From assembly GCA_003342895.1 (NCBI GenBank), contig PTFA01000038.1, forward strand, positions 496,001 to 560,000: DNA of 64,000 nt. Reading direction: 5' to 3'. Every line of letters begins with the position of its first letter. The first letter of the stretch is position 1. The position numbers and the translations under genes were made by a program. Shown here piece by piece: positions 11,930-26,250 of the stretch. The notes below the pieces were generated by a model. It was given only the letters and a program-made list of their open reading frames with translations. It was not told the DNA's origin and searched no databases. The DNA comes from Casuarius casuarius. Its lineage: Eukaryota > Chordata > Aves > Casuariiformes > Casuariidae.

Positions 11930-14900
11930 GTAAGNGCTGTGCACATTTAAAATGGCGTTACATGGTGCCTGGCATTAAAGTGATAAAAACAAGAGCAGGA
12001 AAAATAAGCTTGAAAAGTCCTAGTGAGGTGAAATCTGACATTCAAACCCAACTTCATGTCAGAACAACATGAGATCAGATTTAATTCCTCACTGTGGTGA
12101 TGAATAAAGCTAGTAGGTTACTTCTGGATTTATTTTCTTCATTTAGATCCTGAGGTACTTGATCTTAAGGAAAGGAAAGAAAAAGGATGCCCATGCTTAG
12201 CACTTCAGGAATGCAGCAGTTCATACCCCATCCCTTTCACTTTGATCAGCAAAATGCTGATCACATCCCATTAGACACTGCTGCTCAACACAGCCTGAAT
12301 CAGAAAAGACACTGTCTATGCCTTGTGGACTACTCAGTCTCAAGAGACAGATGAGACACTTCTAAGTGATGAGTTGACTAGAANAGAAGCCTAATTACCT
12401 GCCAGTCCAGTCTTACAACTGTCTTTTGGGCTGCTGAAGGTTTTGTTCCTAGAAAACAGCCCTTAATAGGGCTCAGAGGTTCTCTTTGTGCCATCTCTGT
12501 GGCTGCTCAAAGGTAGAAAAATGACTCTCTTCTTGCCCTGTTACCTCATTTCTACTGTACCAGCCTGGGCTAGAGCAAAGGCTGCTTCTTTTCCCTAGCT
12601 GCATCAATATTGTCTGGTCCATCAGTACAATCTGGAAACCACCTGGCAGAGTAGCAGCCCTCCTGAAAAGGACCTGAGGGTTACAGTGGATACCAGGCTG
12701 AATGTGAGCCAGAAGTGCCCTCTCATCTTGAATAAGGTAGCCACATATATGGCTACACTAGGAGAGTGGCCAGCAGACTGAGTTATTAATCCCTTCTACT
12801 CAGCTTTGTAAGGCCACCTTTTGGAATACTATGTTCAGTTTTGGGCCTCCTAGGTCAAGAGTGGAAGTGGAAAGTGGGAGTGGANAAACTGGAGTTCACC
12901 CAGTAGAAGGCTACTTAAAGTGGTCAAGGGTCTAGAGGACAGGACATAGAAAGTGAGGCTGAGGGAGCTGAGCTTGTTTAGTCTGNCAGACGGGGGCTAT
13001 AGAGGGATCTGCTAGGTGTCTAGAAATAGTNTGAAGTGCAGTTACAAAGATGGTGGAGCCAAACTCTTCTTAGTAGTAGCAGATGGTATAACAAGGGGCG
13101 ATGGCCACAAATCACAAAATAGGAGGTTCGAGTTGAACATTAGGAAGAAATTTCTTCACCAGAAAGGTAATTCAACACTGGAACAGGTGACCTAGAGAAG
13201 TGGTGGAATCTCTGCCCCTGGAGGTATTCAAAATTCAGAAAGGCAAAGCCATGTTTGAGCTGATATATTTTTAGTGATAATCCTACTTTGAGCAGGAGTT
13301 TGGACTCGAGACTCTCAGAGGTCCTTTCCACCCAACATTTCCATGATTTGAACTTAGCCAGGAGGAGTTTGGCAAAACAACTCCCCTGGAGGAAGCTTGT
13401 TCTCTTGAGTGTAAAATCTGGGGTCAAGCAGAACTAGTGAATTTGTCAATTCTTTTCTGTTGAAAAAAGGTGGAAAAAAGGTCATGACGGTTTTCTTTTC
13501 TAAAAGTAGAATGACATTTTATTCAGAAATGCTGCTTCATTTCAGAATTGAGCAGAAGCAATTGAATTTCAGTTCTAAAGGCGGAAAATGCTTTAAAAAC
13601 AAAATATATCATTCAATCCAATATGGAATGGGAGGAAAGTGGAGTTATTACAGTAGAAANAAAGTGTTTATATGGGGAATTGATTCAGATTTTTTTCAAC
13701 ATTTTTCAATTTTATCACCAAACTGGAAAATCAACTGCTCACGCATCTCTCAAACTCCTGACTGGATTGGTGCCCTGAAGTTTNTCTCTCTGTCTCACCC
13801 AGGGACCACTAGGTCTCTGCTTACAAATGCAGGAGTGCTGTGTGAAGAATATAGTTTTCCTTTCACCTTCTTGGGTGCTTTCAGGCTGGCTTTGCCTTCC
13901 CATGTGCTTCATCTTTTACCATCCTCCATCAAATTCCCTGATCTTCCTTCGCAAGGAAAAGTAAAATGTTCTCCTCCAGCAGAAAGGATATGGCTGTATT
14001 GTTCATGTTCACTAGCAAGGGCATAAGGGAACAAAGTGCACCTAACTGTGAGTCACTGATGAACAAGAAGGGAGACAATATAATCACTTGCAAGGCACAA
14101 GAGCCCCACCATTATGGGGCAGGAAGTCAGAACTGCACTATGATTCTTGCTGAGGTTAAAATGACTACTCAGCAATTCAGTCCCATCCCTGCTGTTTTGC
14201 AGTGCTGTTTCCATACTGCTTCATCTCTTTAAAGCCTTCATTTCCAACAGAAGAGACAACAACTGGGCAGGGTTAGGTACCTGGCCATACTGGCTTCTAN
14301 GTGAGGGCTTAAGTCATGTTGCTTGCAGCTGGAAAGAAGCAGGTACCAGTGAGGGTCCTTGAAACTGGGCCTCTGCCTGTGCATTAGCCTTAGNGTGGCA
14401 ATGATTTCAGAGGGACATGAATCTGGGAGCTGGAATGAGGGATGGAGCTGGAGACGTTTTTGTTTGTTTCTTTGTCTGAGGTGACAGGTTAAAGGTAAAG
14501 GGGAAATGCAGACAGGAAACTCTCCTCTTCCAACTCTGACATCAATCCAGACTTCACCTGGGAAATGCATGGGTGAAAAAAGCCCTNTTTCCCGCAAGAG
14601 GTTTGTGTCGGAAGGTCAGCTTTCCTGACTTTTGCTCACCTCCAATTTCCTACTCCAGCAAGAAGCTCTTCCGCTTGAAACCAGCTGGACTCAGAAGGCC
14701 GAGCACAGCAAGGTCAAGGCTCTGGACATGAGATTGAAATAACAATTGAGATTTATGCAATAATAGAAATGAAAAGCAGAGGAAGTGGCACTGCAGNGAC
14801 ATGAAGTGTACAAATACACCTCATCTACTGCAATGATANTGCATTCCCAGGGAGGGCTGGTGTGTCTACTGTAGAAGTTCTAAGTACAACTGAGAAAGCA

Positions 14901-15587
14901 AGTCCTGTAAAGCAAATGCATGGGCTTGATAAGAATTTAGATAGAGGGACAGAGCACACTGCATGTTGTAGGAGGCAGAATGACATATAAAAGGCTAAAA
15001 GAAGCTGGATGGTTTAGAGAGGGCAAAAAAAAGAATGCAGATATAGCAAGATATCAAGAGATTCTTTCCCATCNTCCTGTTTCACAGGGAAGATTCAAGT
15101 ACAGAAGTTCCCACTAAAATGTTGAAAATGGGTTTCATCTGAAGAGCCCAATACATTTACAAGCTTCTTGCAGACTGGAAAATAAAAACCTAAACAACAC
15201 GCATCTCCAAATGCTGTCTTTAAGATTTTACCATATCAACTGCAGGAAAATGAAAAGGGACGAAAATTTCCTGTAAGTCAGCAAAACAGTTCTGATTGCT
15301 TATATGGAAATAGAGGCATATNTGTGTGTGTTTGCTAAGAAATGTATTAACTTGTCTTACTGGTACTAGAATTTTTTTTCTTGTTGGGTGAATTTTTTGT
15401 ATACATCAAGAGGTTTTAGCAATTGCAATGTCTCAGCTATATCAGCTAAGATATGACCAGTTGTATTTAGAGTCTTCCAGTCCATTAACCAAGACTCTCC
15501 TATCTTAATATAAATCTGTATCTACATCTAATTCATCCATATATACCTCGATTGTGATTAACTCCTGATTTTTTACTGTTGTTGCAG
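11930..15587 (+). other. CRHR2 intron (3658 bp), phase 1
   Basis: Donor GTAAGN at 11930 and acceptor GTTGCAG ending at 15587. The clearest content is a CR1 LINE fragment at about 12620-13350. The longest open frame of the window (13460-14026, 188 codons on the + strand) lies just after it, contains ambiguous bases and shows no recognisable domain; I do not call it a gene. No RNA genes were seen. Confidence 0.85.
12620..13350 (+). mobile_element. CR1 LINE, 3' fragment, sense orientation
   Basis: About 730 bp matching the 3' part of avian CR1 elements as I know them. Successive landmarks are AAAAGGACCTGAGGGTTACA, CTACTCAGCTTTGTAAGGCC, ACTATGTTCAGTTTTGGGCC, GAGGGAGCTGAGCTTGTTTA, TTAGGAAGAAATTTCTTCAC and GGAGGTATTCAAAATTCAG. 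It closes with the segment that normally reads as the CR1 3' UTR (GGTCCTTTCCACCC, then CATGATTTG). The reverse-transcriptase frame is broken by many changes, so this is a dead, 5'-truncated copy. The boundaries are approximate to some tens of bases. Confidence 0.88.
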
Positions 15588-15648
15588 GTATTCCTTGCCC
15601 AATCATCATTGCCTGGGCCATTGGCAAACTNTATTATGAAAATGAACA
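15588..15648 (+). CDS. CRHR2: CRHR2 exon: TM4 to start of ECL2
   Basis: 61-bp exon between GCAG (15584-15587) and donor GTAAGT at 15649. Its first two bases complete the Cys codon begun in the previous exon. The frame then reads IPCPIIIAWAIGKLYYENE and ends on two bases of a Gln codon (phase 2). This is TM4 with its conserved Trp and the beginning of extracellular loop 2. CPII after IP is the CRHR2 form; CRHR1 has FPII. The ambiguous base at 15631 is the third position of a CTN codon and leaves Leu unchanged. Confidence 0.97.
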
Positions 15649-18600
15649 GTAAGTGATATTAACATTTGTGTTTATGTAGCTCTCTAAATAAATTAGCAAA
15701 TGCATCCAGGTTGAACTGATGATTCAGAAATGAGGCCGATACAGAGAGGTCAAATCATTCCATCCAAACTGAGACTATCTCCAAAGTTCAGAGCCCTGGT
15801 TGAATGAGCTCTTGGAAATAAAAAGCCTTTCCCAGATCTCCTTGCCTAAACTCTGAAGTTCTCATTTCATAGCTTTATACATGATTTACAATCAGGGTAG
15901 TCTCCTTCTATGGGAGTTTTGCATGAGTATGGCCTTGGNAAAAATTGCCATTGAGTTTAGAGGATTTAGCCTCCTGGGTGTGCAGGATTCAGTTTTCAGT
16001 CTGCCAAGAACAGTCTTGTGCCTGGAATTTGTTGCATTTCTGTTTCTGGCTTTTCCAACTGGAAGNGACAAGTGCACAAAATTGAATAGTATAGGAGATT
16101 AAGAGGCATCTGTGCTTTGCTTTTTTCCCCCCGAACATCAATACTGGTCAGATTTGGCTCAGATTGTGCTTTTTGATAGTGTCTGGATCCATGTCTGTTA
16201 TCTGATCCCATACGGCTTCCCTCTCTAACCTTAAAAAATCTTTTTCTCTGTGAGTCTGTTTGCCATGTGGCTATGCTGTCTTTCTGTCTGGAGCTCATCT
16301 GCTTAAAGTTTAGTGTCCGCCTTGTAGATGTCACCACCTGCACTAATCAGTGGTCTCTTATGATCAGCACTGATCAGTTGAAACAGGGGTCCACTTTGTC
16401 TCATGCTGAAGGAGATGTACCAAGTAGGTTGGATGAGTTAGACTTCCAAGCACTATTTCTCTCTCCTGACTATAAGGGTGATAGATAGGATGACTAGCTC
16501 AGCTATGAGCATCCACACTGTAGGCATCTACATTAAGAAGAGAGGAATTCTGTCCTGTCCTATTAAGTACATCTTCCATACTCCCCATGAATGTTTGAAC
16601 CCTTGANCAGTCTCTCTTCTGTAGCCTTAGTGGTGATCATGATCATAATCTAGGAGTTATGCATACTGGCCACCAGCTGGATACATAATCATGCAGCAGA
16701 ATTCACATTTGCAGTCTCAAAATGTCAGTAAAAACTTCAGTTGGAGCCTGTTTCCTCAGGCATCCATGTCAAGAAGCCCTGGGAGATAGCCTTAGGTCAC
16801 CAGATTTCCTTGANTTCTGTGCTCACAGAAGTGCTTCGTCCTGTGTAGGGGAAAGATTGCAGCATTCTGGGTCTGCTTCNTGGTCAGATTCTTCATAGTT
16901 GTTACCTTGCACAAGCTGGGTCAGTGTGAGAGCTGTCTCATTGTGCTGAAGCTAGGACAGAGCTGAAAGAACTAGTCAGCTTAACCAGCACAAAACAAAA
17001 GAAAANGTGTGTCTTGAAACCCAGAAGAGGGAAAATACCATATGCTTTAATAGTGGTGATACACATTAAACATTCCTGATGTGAGNCATCTGGTTGAACA
17101 CAAAGTTTTGGACACCTTGTTTTGGAAGACTGCTCATCACTCTCAAGAGAAATAAGGGAAAGCAGGACACCTGATTGACNCATGCCATAACATCTGTGAT
17201 CAGACTGCACACAAGGTGCATAGATGCAGAAAGCACTGCATCATCTTTACCAGTGCCTCCTTCCATCATCGTCTGTATGCCTGCAAAGTGAATGCAAAAC
17301 AATCTCACCCTGATGTATCATTGATATAAAAAATGACATGGTATGTATATAGGCATGTGTGCTACCTTTCACCAGTGCAGATCCTGAACAGTGTAGCATT
17401 ACAGAAGAAAGGAGGAAGCAAAATACAAATAGCAGAGTGAGAAAAATGGGGTGATTCTCTTTGGTGTGCAGACTGCTGTTTAGCAGCTAGGTTGTTCCTA
17501 CTGCGTCCCTAGGATCAAGCTCTCTGCTCTGGTGGTGGATTATCAAATGGGGCTTGTGCTTTTAAGTTCAGTTTTAAATTTAAGTATGGACNAATCTCTA
17601 CAGTCTAACTCACATACATCATGCCTTTTTGCCTCACACACTTGCTAAGAAGGGAGGTGCCAGGTTACTCTTTGCCAGTCAGGCTAACTAAACCTAATGC
17701 TTTNGGATGTTTTCACCTTTCTGTCTTTAAACTGATGTTTGTCTCAAGTGAAACATTCACACACATCCTTGTTGAGAAAGTCCTTTTGGACTACCATAGC
17801 ATGAGGTGTGGCAGTCTGGAACCTCAGCACTGTACTGCTGAGTGTCAGCTGTGGGGCCAGGAATCATGTACTTCATCACTCTGAGAAACCAAGANGGGAT
17901 GTTTCAACAGTGTCNTTCCTTTGATCTAATGCATGCATCCAGAGAGNCAGGGCAGAGCTCTTGTAAATGAAGAGCTGGTAAAGGCATTGACCCATAAGGC
18001 AAAGACTACTGAATGAAATCTGCTTTTCACATTTATAATAATGTCATATGCAGGGGAGACTCAATGAAGTAAATAAACTGAAGCAAAACACGAGAGAAAA
18101 TGCTTCCTGAGGTCTCCTCAATTGTCATAAGTACTCCAGCATCTGCTCAAGCGTTGCCATGTGTGCAGTCATGTGATACTCCAGATAGCTCCTGCTCACT
18201 GCCTTCTGGTCTGAGGAAAGTGGCAGATTCTCCTAAAGCACGTGTTGGAATGCACCTCTGGTACATCTGCGTGTGATGCGAGTGTGTGGGTATTTAACTA
18301 ATCATCTATTTTTCTCTTCACTCGGTTCTGTATTAGCTGTCTGGGCAATTTGGACTAAACTTTGTGACATTCACAGAATCCTTTCCCTGTGCTGGGATTG
18401 AGATAATATTGAAATCATGTCTTTAATCTGAATTCTGCAAGTGTGTGCAAATATAGACAGAAGAATGAAAATTAATTTCTGGCTTTGAGAAACCAGTATT
18501 GCCAAGATAGGCTAATCTCCCCAGTCATCCCGGCTCGGTTTATCCTGATCACTGGGAGAACCACTTGTGGGTCCCCCATGTGGTTAGACCTAGCAAATTG

Positions 18601-21600
18601 GAGATAAACATAAAAAACATGCACTTCTGCAACCTCCCAGTCTGTTTGGATATCCCAATGGACAGTCTATAATCCAGGATGAAATGGGAGCCTGTTCTTT
18701 AGCTGAGCATGTTTTTGAACTGTGACTGAAGTTGGTTGGAGGTTGTACTAGGGTTCAAGCTCTGTTGCTCAAAATAGCTTAAAATCTCAAAAATAGTGCA
18801 CAAGAAGAATATTAAAGTGCTTCAGCTGGCTTGTTAGGGNTTTTTTTGCATTTTTTTCTGTGTAGTGAGGTAAATATAATTGGTACTGTGGCAAATATCT
18901 TGTCTGGGGTTTTGCAGTTCTTTAGCAGAATCCGACAATTCTCTGAAAAATGTACTATTAAATCTCAGTAAAAAATACACAGATATTTAAGAGATATTAA
19001 TGTAGCAATTTCACTGGTGGACAGTTGATAAGGAGAATATTAGTAAAATTTCATTAGCAATACTGATAAAACCAGTATTTCTTTTTGTTATATAAAGAAC
19101 TATCAGAGAACCATGAAGAATATTAATTAGTGTTATTCAGTAGAAATGTGTTCATATATCTCTGAGTCTGTTTAGAACTGTCTTCATACACGGTTCTCTT
19201 CAACATTCAGGGAGTGTTTGTTTATTCTTTCAGAGCTAAAAAAAGAAAAAAGAAAAGAAAATGGCTTTTATATGTAATTTCACACAGCTAGAATTAAAAT
19301 TCTGATGCAGCANGTACTGTGAGTGTTTAAGGTTTCTGTCTGCTTGGTTTTAAAGAAATGTGTGGTGCTGATTTCATTGCAGGAATAGTGGGTAAGAGTT
19401 AAGATGACAGGCAGAAAAGTCAGAGTTGCACTGTGTCCATATTGCAATATCCCAGCAAATGTCCCAATCTGAACAGTTCGACTGTAAATCTGAGATACAG
19501 CTAATCAAATGCAGACATATATGTCGTTGGCATCTATCTGGCCTGTCACTCTTGACTCTCTTGAGAGTTAATGGACAGAATTAGAAATACTTAGATTGCA
19601 ATTTAACAGACCTGTTTTATTTATTTCCTAATGAGATGAACATCAACCTAGAAAATGCCTTTTTTTCTCCACTAACTCCAAACAGAACCTGGAGCATCTA
19701 GCTCACATGGAGATGCCTCTGTAGTAGAAGTCTACGCTTGGCCACATCTTTGTCTCCTCAAATTGTGTGATAGTATGTGTGTGTACATGTGTGGTTCATC
19801 ACTCAGTGGAACCTTGTTCTGATACTGGGTTTCAAATAATAAATGTTAGTATTCTGCTTCTAAATATGGTCTTACACTTAAGTGGTATTTAAATTCCAAA
19901 GGACAATGAGATGCCTTTGGCTCAGAACCTCCCTTCTGCTCCACTAGCCCCATCGCAAATTCTCTGCTGACTTGTGTTAGCCCACTCAGTTCTGCCACAT
20001 GCCTCAGTCTGTTTCCTTATTAGTCTCATTTGGATTCTTCTGCCAAAGCAGCCAGCTTCCCAGAAAGTCCTTTTCTAATAGCTCTTGGTTCTCTGAATTT
20101 CAGACAATATTTAATAGTTCTCCCAAAGTGCCCTTCAACAACCTCCCTCAAATCTAGGTCTTGCAACTTCTGGAGAGTTATGTTTCCTTCCTTGGCATAT
20201 CTTGCAATTCCTTTTTCTTCACATCTTTCCATCTCCCTAATCCAAAAAATCAGTTTCATTCATTTAAGGCTCTCCTGGGGATTCTTCTTGGATAATAACT
20301 TGGGCTGCAGGAAGTATTTTATTCCAAGTCCTGCTCTCAGTGCCAAATTTTGGAAGATTAGTTGCAAAATTATCATTTTACACTAATTTGCACTCAGTGC
20401 AACAGGGAATAACAGTCATGTTTTATATCTATAAAATATTCAAAGCCCTCTCACTCAGTTGGAACTTAAAAAGATGTAGATACTGAATCAAGGAAAGGAA
20501 ATACAATTGTGTGATAGTGGACTGTTCTCCTAGAGACCTGCTGCATTTCTCAGTATTTCTGTACATTCAGTTCAATAACAGCATTTTGCAATGGGCAGGT
20601 AGCTCCTTCTGTTTCCGCAAGCAACCCTTTCTGGAGAAAGATAGGCTTTTTGGCTATTACATGATTTAAAAATAACTTCATTTGGGCCATCACTTGCCTT
20701 ATCTCTGTTTGTTTGCCTCAGCTACTTGCAATGTCCTGTCTTATGGATTGTAACCTCTTTGAGGCAATAAATGTTATTTCTTGCATGTTTGTAAAAGGGC
20801 AAATTTGCATCTGTCTCCATGGTCTCCTTAGCTCAGGAATTGCCCTTGTTTTCATGTCTCCAGCAGTACCAAGCTTATCTTTTGAGACAAGGCAAACACA
20901 GGGAAGCCATCATTTTTGCCACTATAGACTCACTATGTGTCATCCACGGAGAGAGGAAAAAACTCAGACATTTGGACCCCAGAATCTACCTCCTAAGTGA
21001 CAAGATCTGGAGCTCCAGTGACTGAGCTGATATGGGATTATGACAGCAAAGTTGTCTCTGCTTGGTAGCAGGAAAATCTAGACTTTGTAGATATATCTAT
21101 AGTAGTAAATTAGCTGGGCCAGAATCATTCCTGAGGCTGGAGGCCAAATGGCATAGAGTGGCTCACGTCCATATTATTAAACTGTCTTGGCCTCCAAATC
21201 ACAGTATGTGAAGTTTGTAGACTATTGGGAATGGTCTCTGGCTCATGCTAACTCCAGATTTGTTCCCCAGGAAATGTTTGNGAGTTGGCCATTGTTTGAC
21301 TGGGGCCAAAACTGAACAAAGGACGTGTAATGGTTGTCCAGTAAATGATTGAGTCCAGGCCTGAGCCCTGCTTCTGGTTAATTTACTAGCATAAATATAA
21401 CCAATTTACTTCTCTCAGTTAAGGGAATGGAATGAATATCAGTATGGGTCACTGTGAAAGCACTGGTGTAGTCTGTTGTATAACACAGCAGGGAGAAAAA
21501 CATTTGCTATNAGTGGAAGTCAAAGTCAAGCTAGGACTCAGTCACACTTGACACACATCCNAGGCTTTCTGCTGGTTTGAGGCCCAGCACTTTACCTATG

Positions 21601-22190
21601 ATTATGTTTGCCCAAGTTAAGTTCATTTCCTTTTGGAAGTGTTGGATCAGGTTTTTCCTAGCTTCAAAAAAGGTCTCTATTGCATGCTGGATTTTCTGAT
21701 CTTCAGAATGATTCGAAGCCAGTGAGATGAATTCTTTATTCATCCAGTNCCTTATTTACACAGAGCTTGAGAAACATTTGCTACAGCAACAGGCCATTAC
21801 TTTCTGGAATTGAAGTGTCTATGGGCACTGCTATACATTAATAGAATTTTTTTTTCCTCCCAAAGAATATTTATTTTGTTCTTTTTTTCAGATCCAACAG
21901 GATACATCTTCTGCACTGCCTTATAGTGGGTTCTCACGTTTCTTGGAAATAGTTACATGGGCAATAGCCAGAAACATAGTGGGAACATAAAGGGAGGGGA
22001 AAATGGGGCTCATATCTGTGTCCAAATAGAAGACTTTGTAGCAGAAAACTCAATCAGCTGCTTGTTGTGTACATAATTAAACAACTTAGGGACATAAGGG
22101 CACATCTCTCTATGATGTCTTTGGCATTATAGTNCATCTAGAAGAACTGCCATTTATAAATGATTCTGTTATTTGTTTTGTTTCTTACAG
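15649..22190 (+). other. CRHR2 intron (6542 bp), phase 2
   Basis: Donor GTAAGT at 15649 and acceptor TTTCTTACAG ending at 22190. Reading both strands I found only short open frames with no domain I recognise, and no clear repeat. A possible decayed SINE in reverse near 21530-21620 was too weak to call. Sequence composition is even and moderately AT-rich. Confidence 0.8.
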
Positions 22191-22263
22191 ATGCTGGTTT
22201 GGAAAAGAACCGGGAAAGTATATCGACTACATATATCAAGGGCCAGTGATTCTCGTTCTTCTG
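22191..22263 (+). CDS. CRHR2: CRHR2 exon: ECL2 and start of TM5
   Basis: 73-bp exon. One base completes the split Gln codon, then [18 protein letters not shown], followed by the hydrophobic start of TM5 (VILVLL). The donor GTAAGG starts at 22264 in phase 0. The Cys of CWFGK is the ECL2 half of the conserved disulfide to the Cys at the top of TM3. The loop residues KEPGKYIDY resemble the CRHR2 form (KEAGDLVDY) more than the CRHR1 form (KRPGVYTDY). The length is not a multiple of three, so skipping this exon would shift the frame. Confidence 0.97.
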
Positions 22264-25200
22264 GTAAGGATGTGTGGGTGGAAGGACACTACCATCTTCC
22301 ATAGAGGGATGATTTGATAGGCACCTATGATGTTCCACATCTACTTTTATAGAAAATAAGACAGACAATGTGAAAGGTCCTCAGTTGTTCTCTCAAGATG
22401 CCACAGTAGCTAACACTTAAAGTCATAATTGCTGGGATCTGTTTTTGGTTGTTTCCTTGACATTAGGTCATTCATTTCAGCTCTCTCTTTGTTATTGTGC
22501 TTGCCTTCCTTTGTAGAGTGTTTTGAGACCTAGAAAGGAAAAATGTTCAAAAAACAGTAGGTATGTTACAGTATCTGCTCCTCCACTTGAGGCTCTTGAG
22601 AGCTAGGGTGCTTCCATCATACACATTATTAGAACAACGTGGTAACTACAGTAAGAAAATGCATCTTCTTGTGTAGTCGACTGCATCTTCTTCAATCCCA
22701 TTGTTACAGTGTATTTGTTAGCTTTCCTCTTTTTAATTTCCTTCTCAGTGCAGCGTACAATTAACAAGCTGTTTCTCTATCCAGCACTCTGTCCGCAGGG
22801 CCAACCAACAGTGGGCAGAGAAAGAGTGGAAGTTCATTCATAAACCATGTTCAACCTTCAACTAAAACGCAGTGATGCTTTCGCAGAAAATACTAGGAGT
22901 GGATGGGAAAGGCCAATGCAATTAGAAAGGATGATGTTGAAAGAGCCGATTCTACTTTTCCATCCCTTTGTGGTAAAAAACANCTAGCAAGGAGGCAGTT
23001 GTCCTGACAAAGAATTCCCAGGTCTCAGTGGAGTCCCCCCACCCAGGGAACCTAGAACGGGTAGAGCTGTCCCTTATGCCACCCCAGCCCTTATGGACAA
23101 GGCACAAAGACTCCAGAATAGGCAGCCACTGTCAGCTTTTTCAAGGCTTAGAAGCCTTGAGCTATCACTTTGTCAGTGCTNTACCTTTCATGTGATTCAG
23201 CATGAAAACAGCTTCTCTGTTGCCTAGGAAGCCAGCTACTAAATGGAACAATTCCTAAACTGAAATCNGGAGTTATTTTTCCTGCTAATTGTTAAGATGC
23301 AGCAAACATCATATTGTGTGCAGGTGAAAGGAAAAAAAAAGTCTTTTTCATGTAAAAGATCTTTTCTGTGCATGCTAAGGAGAGAAACATGCTGGTGTGC
23401 ATGTCACCAAGGGAGCCATCCCAAAAGTACAAACGGCTTCACAGTAAATTGAGTCATTGGTACAGAGACTTACTTACAAGCAAATCTTATTTAGACATCA
23501 GAAGGTAGTAAGCTTGCAATACTCAGTGCATTCAGTTTTCATAGCATTGCCTAGAGGGCTGAAGTGTGAACCATAACCCCTTCACAGGTCTGTAAATTTC
23601 TTGGATGGGATCACTAGCAAACACAATAGGTAGTTCAGAGCCATAAGAATAACCTTGTTCTTCCCCAGAAAGCCCTTTCAATGTAAAGACCACAAACAAG
23701 CACAGAAAATAAAGGTACAGTTAGAGGCTGCCTCTTTATATACAGGCCATTGTCTGTCTCCAGTTTAGCACAGCTCTAAGGCTGCTCTAGACTGAGCCAA
23801 TAACCAAACCCAGCCCTGATCATGCCCCAAATGTACTGCCCTGGATTGACATTGTGAATTGAACCCTTCCACATTGGCTTGCACTTGGGCTCTAATTAAA
23901 GTGCTAATGAGATAACAACAGTAATTGCATTGTGGAGTGGGGAGCAGCTGATACAATTAAGCAAATCATAAGGGCAAGCCCTTTTTTCACTTTGTTATGG
24001 TTGCTTCTAACATAAAGCATCACTGAGTGAGGAAAAGAGTTCTCTGAAAATTTAGTCTAAAATGCAAATCAGAAAACTCATGTTACAATATTCCCCTGAT
24101 TGCCAAAATGCAATTTTAAAAAATGCATTTTTTTTACTGCCAGTTAAATCTTGTGTTTATAATTAAAAATACATGGCTTTACTCTCTGTTAAAGAAACTA
24201 GCAGACTCATTTTATGATCCTTATGCAAGTCAAATCAAATCATATATGATGACTCAAGCATCACTTCTTATTGTTGGAGTTACTGATTCTTTCAAGGATG
24301 CTATGAGATGAGCTGCATTAAGAGCACTGAAGTTTGACATCTGCCATGTACCCAGGGCAACACAGTCAAGATCTCCCCCAGTATGTCAGTATGCTTCTGC
24401 CTTAATGTAGATAGGGACAAAGGGCTAAATCTAGCTGCCTGCTTTTCTCTTCCCTCTGGTGGACAAAGGCCACCAGAAACAGAAGATGCAAAGATTTCAA
24501 AGATAATACGATTTTGTGACCTNTTTCACTCACAGTTAATGAGTTGGATTTGAATTAATGAAGAATTTAAAATGGTGGGTAAACAGAAGTTCGTGTTTTA
24601 CCAAAGAGCATCCAGGAAAATTCTGTGGGAGAACTATCCCAGCGTGTGTGCTTCTAGGAAGATAAAGTGACATGAATGGTACTAGAAGAAACTAATATTA
24701 TTTCCTAAAGAAGGCTCAGGCATAAAATCCAATTGCCTCAGCCTAAAAGCTGCCATGATTCCATTAAAATCCACTACCTGTCCACATGTGAATGCTCAGC
24801 ATGGGGCAGTTAAAATCNGTTTCACTCCTAGAGAAAGAAGTCTTGGCTCGTTTAGAGAATTGTACGTTTTTGGTTAGTTAAGAACCAAGTGCCCAATGTA
24901 CAGCTCAGCTGAGTTGTAGTTACTTGTTAAACAGTAATAGCATGACTGCATGTTCAGGAGCCATCATTATAGCGGCTNGTGGGAATATGATTAAACTGTT
25001 CTCATTTTCAGCTACAGAAGGCTAAAACCTACTTCTAAAGAGCCTGAGTCTCTTTGAAAAACAGGATGATTTAGTCTGTCAAAAATTACTTCAGTGCTCT
25101 CAATTTCTCNTTTCCTTCTCTCTATTCTTTGAATGGCTACAGTACAAAATGGCATAACACCAAGAAACAGGTCATGCAGGAATTCTGATCCGCCTTGGGA

Positions 25201-26250
25201 AAATGCAGATTGGACAAGAATAAAATCCTTTTGATCCTCAAGTTTTGCAGTCCTCAGGTTCATCCTTAAACCATATTATTCTCAGCTTAAGTCTCAGGAT
25301 ACAAGAATTTTGAACAATCAGTACACACATTTGATTGCTTTCCTATTTGCCTTTAGAAGAAATCAGAATCTTGGCTTGGGCTGAAAATAAGGAAATAGGA
25401 CAAAAGTCTTTGAANCTTTTTGCTTCAGTTTCAGAGACAAAGGAAGTTCTGGGTATAAATGCTGAACCTGTATCTTGTGCAACAAACCCGTATCTTTATT
25501 GAGAAAAATGTGAGGGAGAAATTTTAGTTAATCATCCTTTCTTGTTTCATTCCTGAATGGATTTTGGTTTGAACATATGCCAGGAGAGATATAGGCATCC
25601 AGTGTATTGAATGCTTTGAAATTCAGTTTCTGATAGNGCTAGAAAATACACTCTATTAGGCATATTTTGTTGGAATTAGTCGATTTTTGATTCTGGTTTC
25701 TTTCCTTAGAATGGCATAGCCAGGATTTAATGCTACATCCTTGTCTGAAGGTTAGAGTTTTGCCCCTAAGGGGAAAAGGGCTGGAAATGCGTGCCACAGA
25801 ACTAAATTTCAGCATGAATTTATTAAGAAAAGCACATTTCTTACATGCAATTTTAAATANAGTCCATGTCAAAGAACTGGTGAATCATGAAAACACAGCA
25901 AGATCAGAGGAAGACCCTCAGAAAAGAGGCAATGATGGCAGCTAACTGAGCTGCTTTTTTTTCTCAATAACCACCATTGTGAACTGACCCTGGAAATGAA
26001 CTGCTCTGAAATATTTCTCAGAGATAAGATTGTATTAACATTTCAGTTTCTCAGGCAGGCAGATTTTGGGCTTCCCAGCTAATTAACTCAAATATTTAGT
26101 CTGTTCAAACTTTACATTCAGCTTTAATAGATTTTTTTTTCCTTGTGCTTGAGAACTTAACAGTTTTCTAACCTCTGTTTTTTGGATCCACTTGAAAATA
26201 ATTCACCACAACCAATTAACTGCTGACATAAGCCAATATATGAGCTGAAA

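Noticed and set aside
11740..12072. Open frame starting before the TM3 exon and running past its donor
   Set aside because: It is the CRHR2 exon 11776-11929 read through both splice sites; the receptor match stops exactly at the GT donor.
13460..14026. Longest open frame in the window (188 codons, + strand)
   Set aside because: It lies in an intron, includes ambiguous codons and shows no recognisable domain, signal or conserved composition. A chance open frame of this length is expected in 64 kb.
19900..20040. Text resembling 'tctgccac...cctcagtctgtttcc' of MIR
   Set aside because: The rest of the SINE is absent or out of order; too weak to annotate.
21530..21620. Possible reverse MIR tRNA-like region (CCCAGCACTTTACCTATGAT)
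   Set aside because: Only about 20 bases look similar and the SINE core is not visible beside it.
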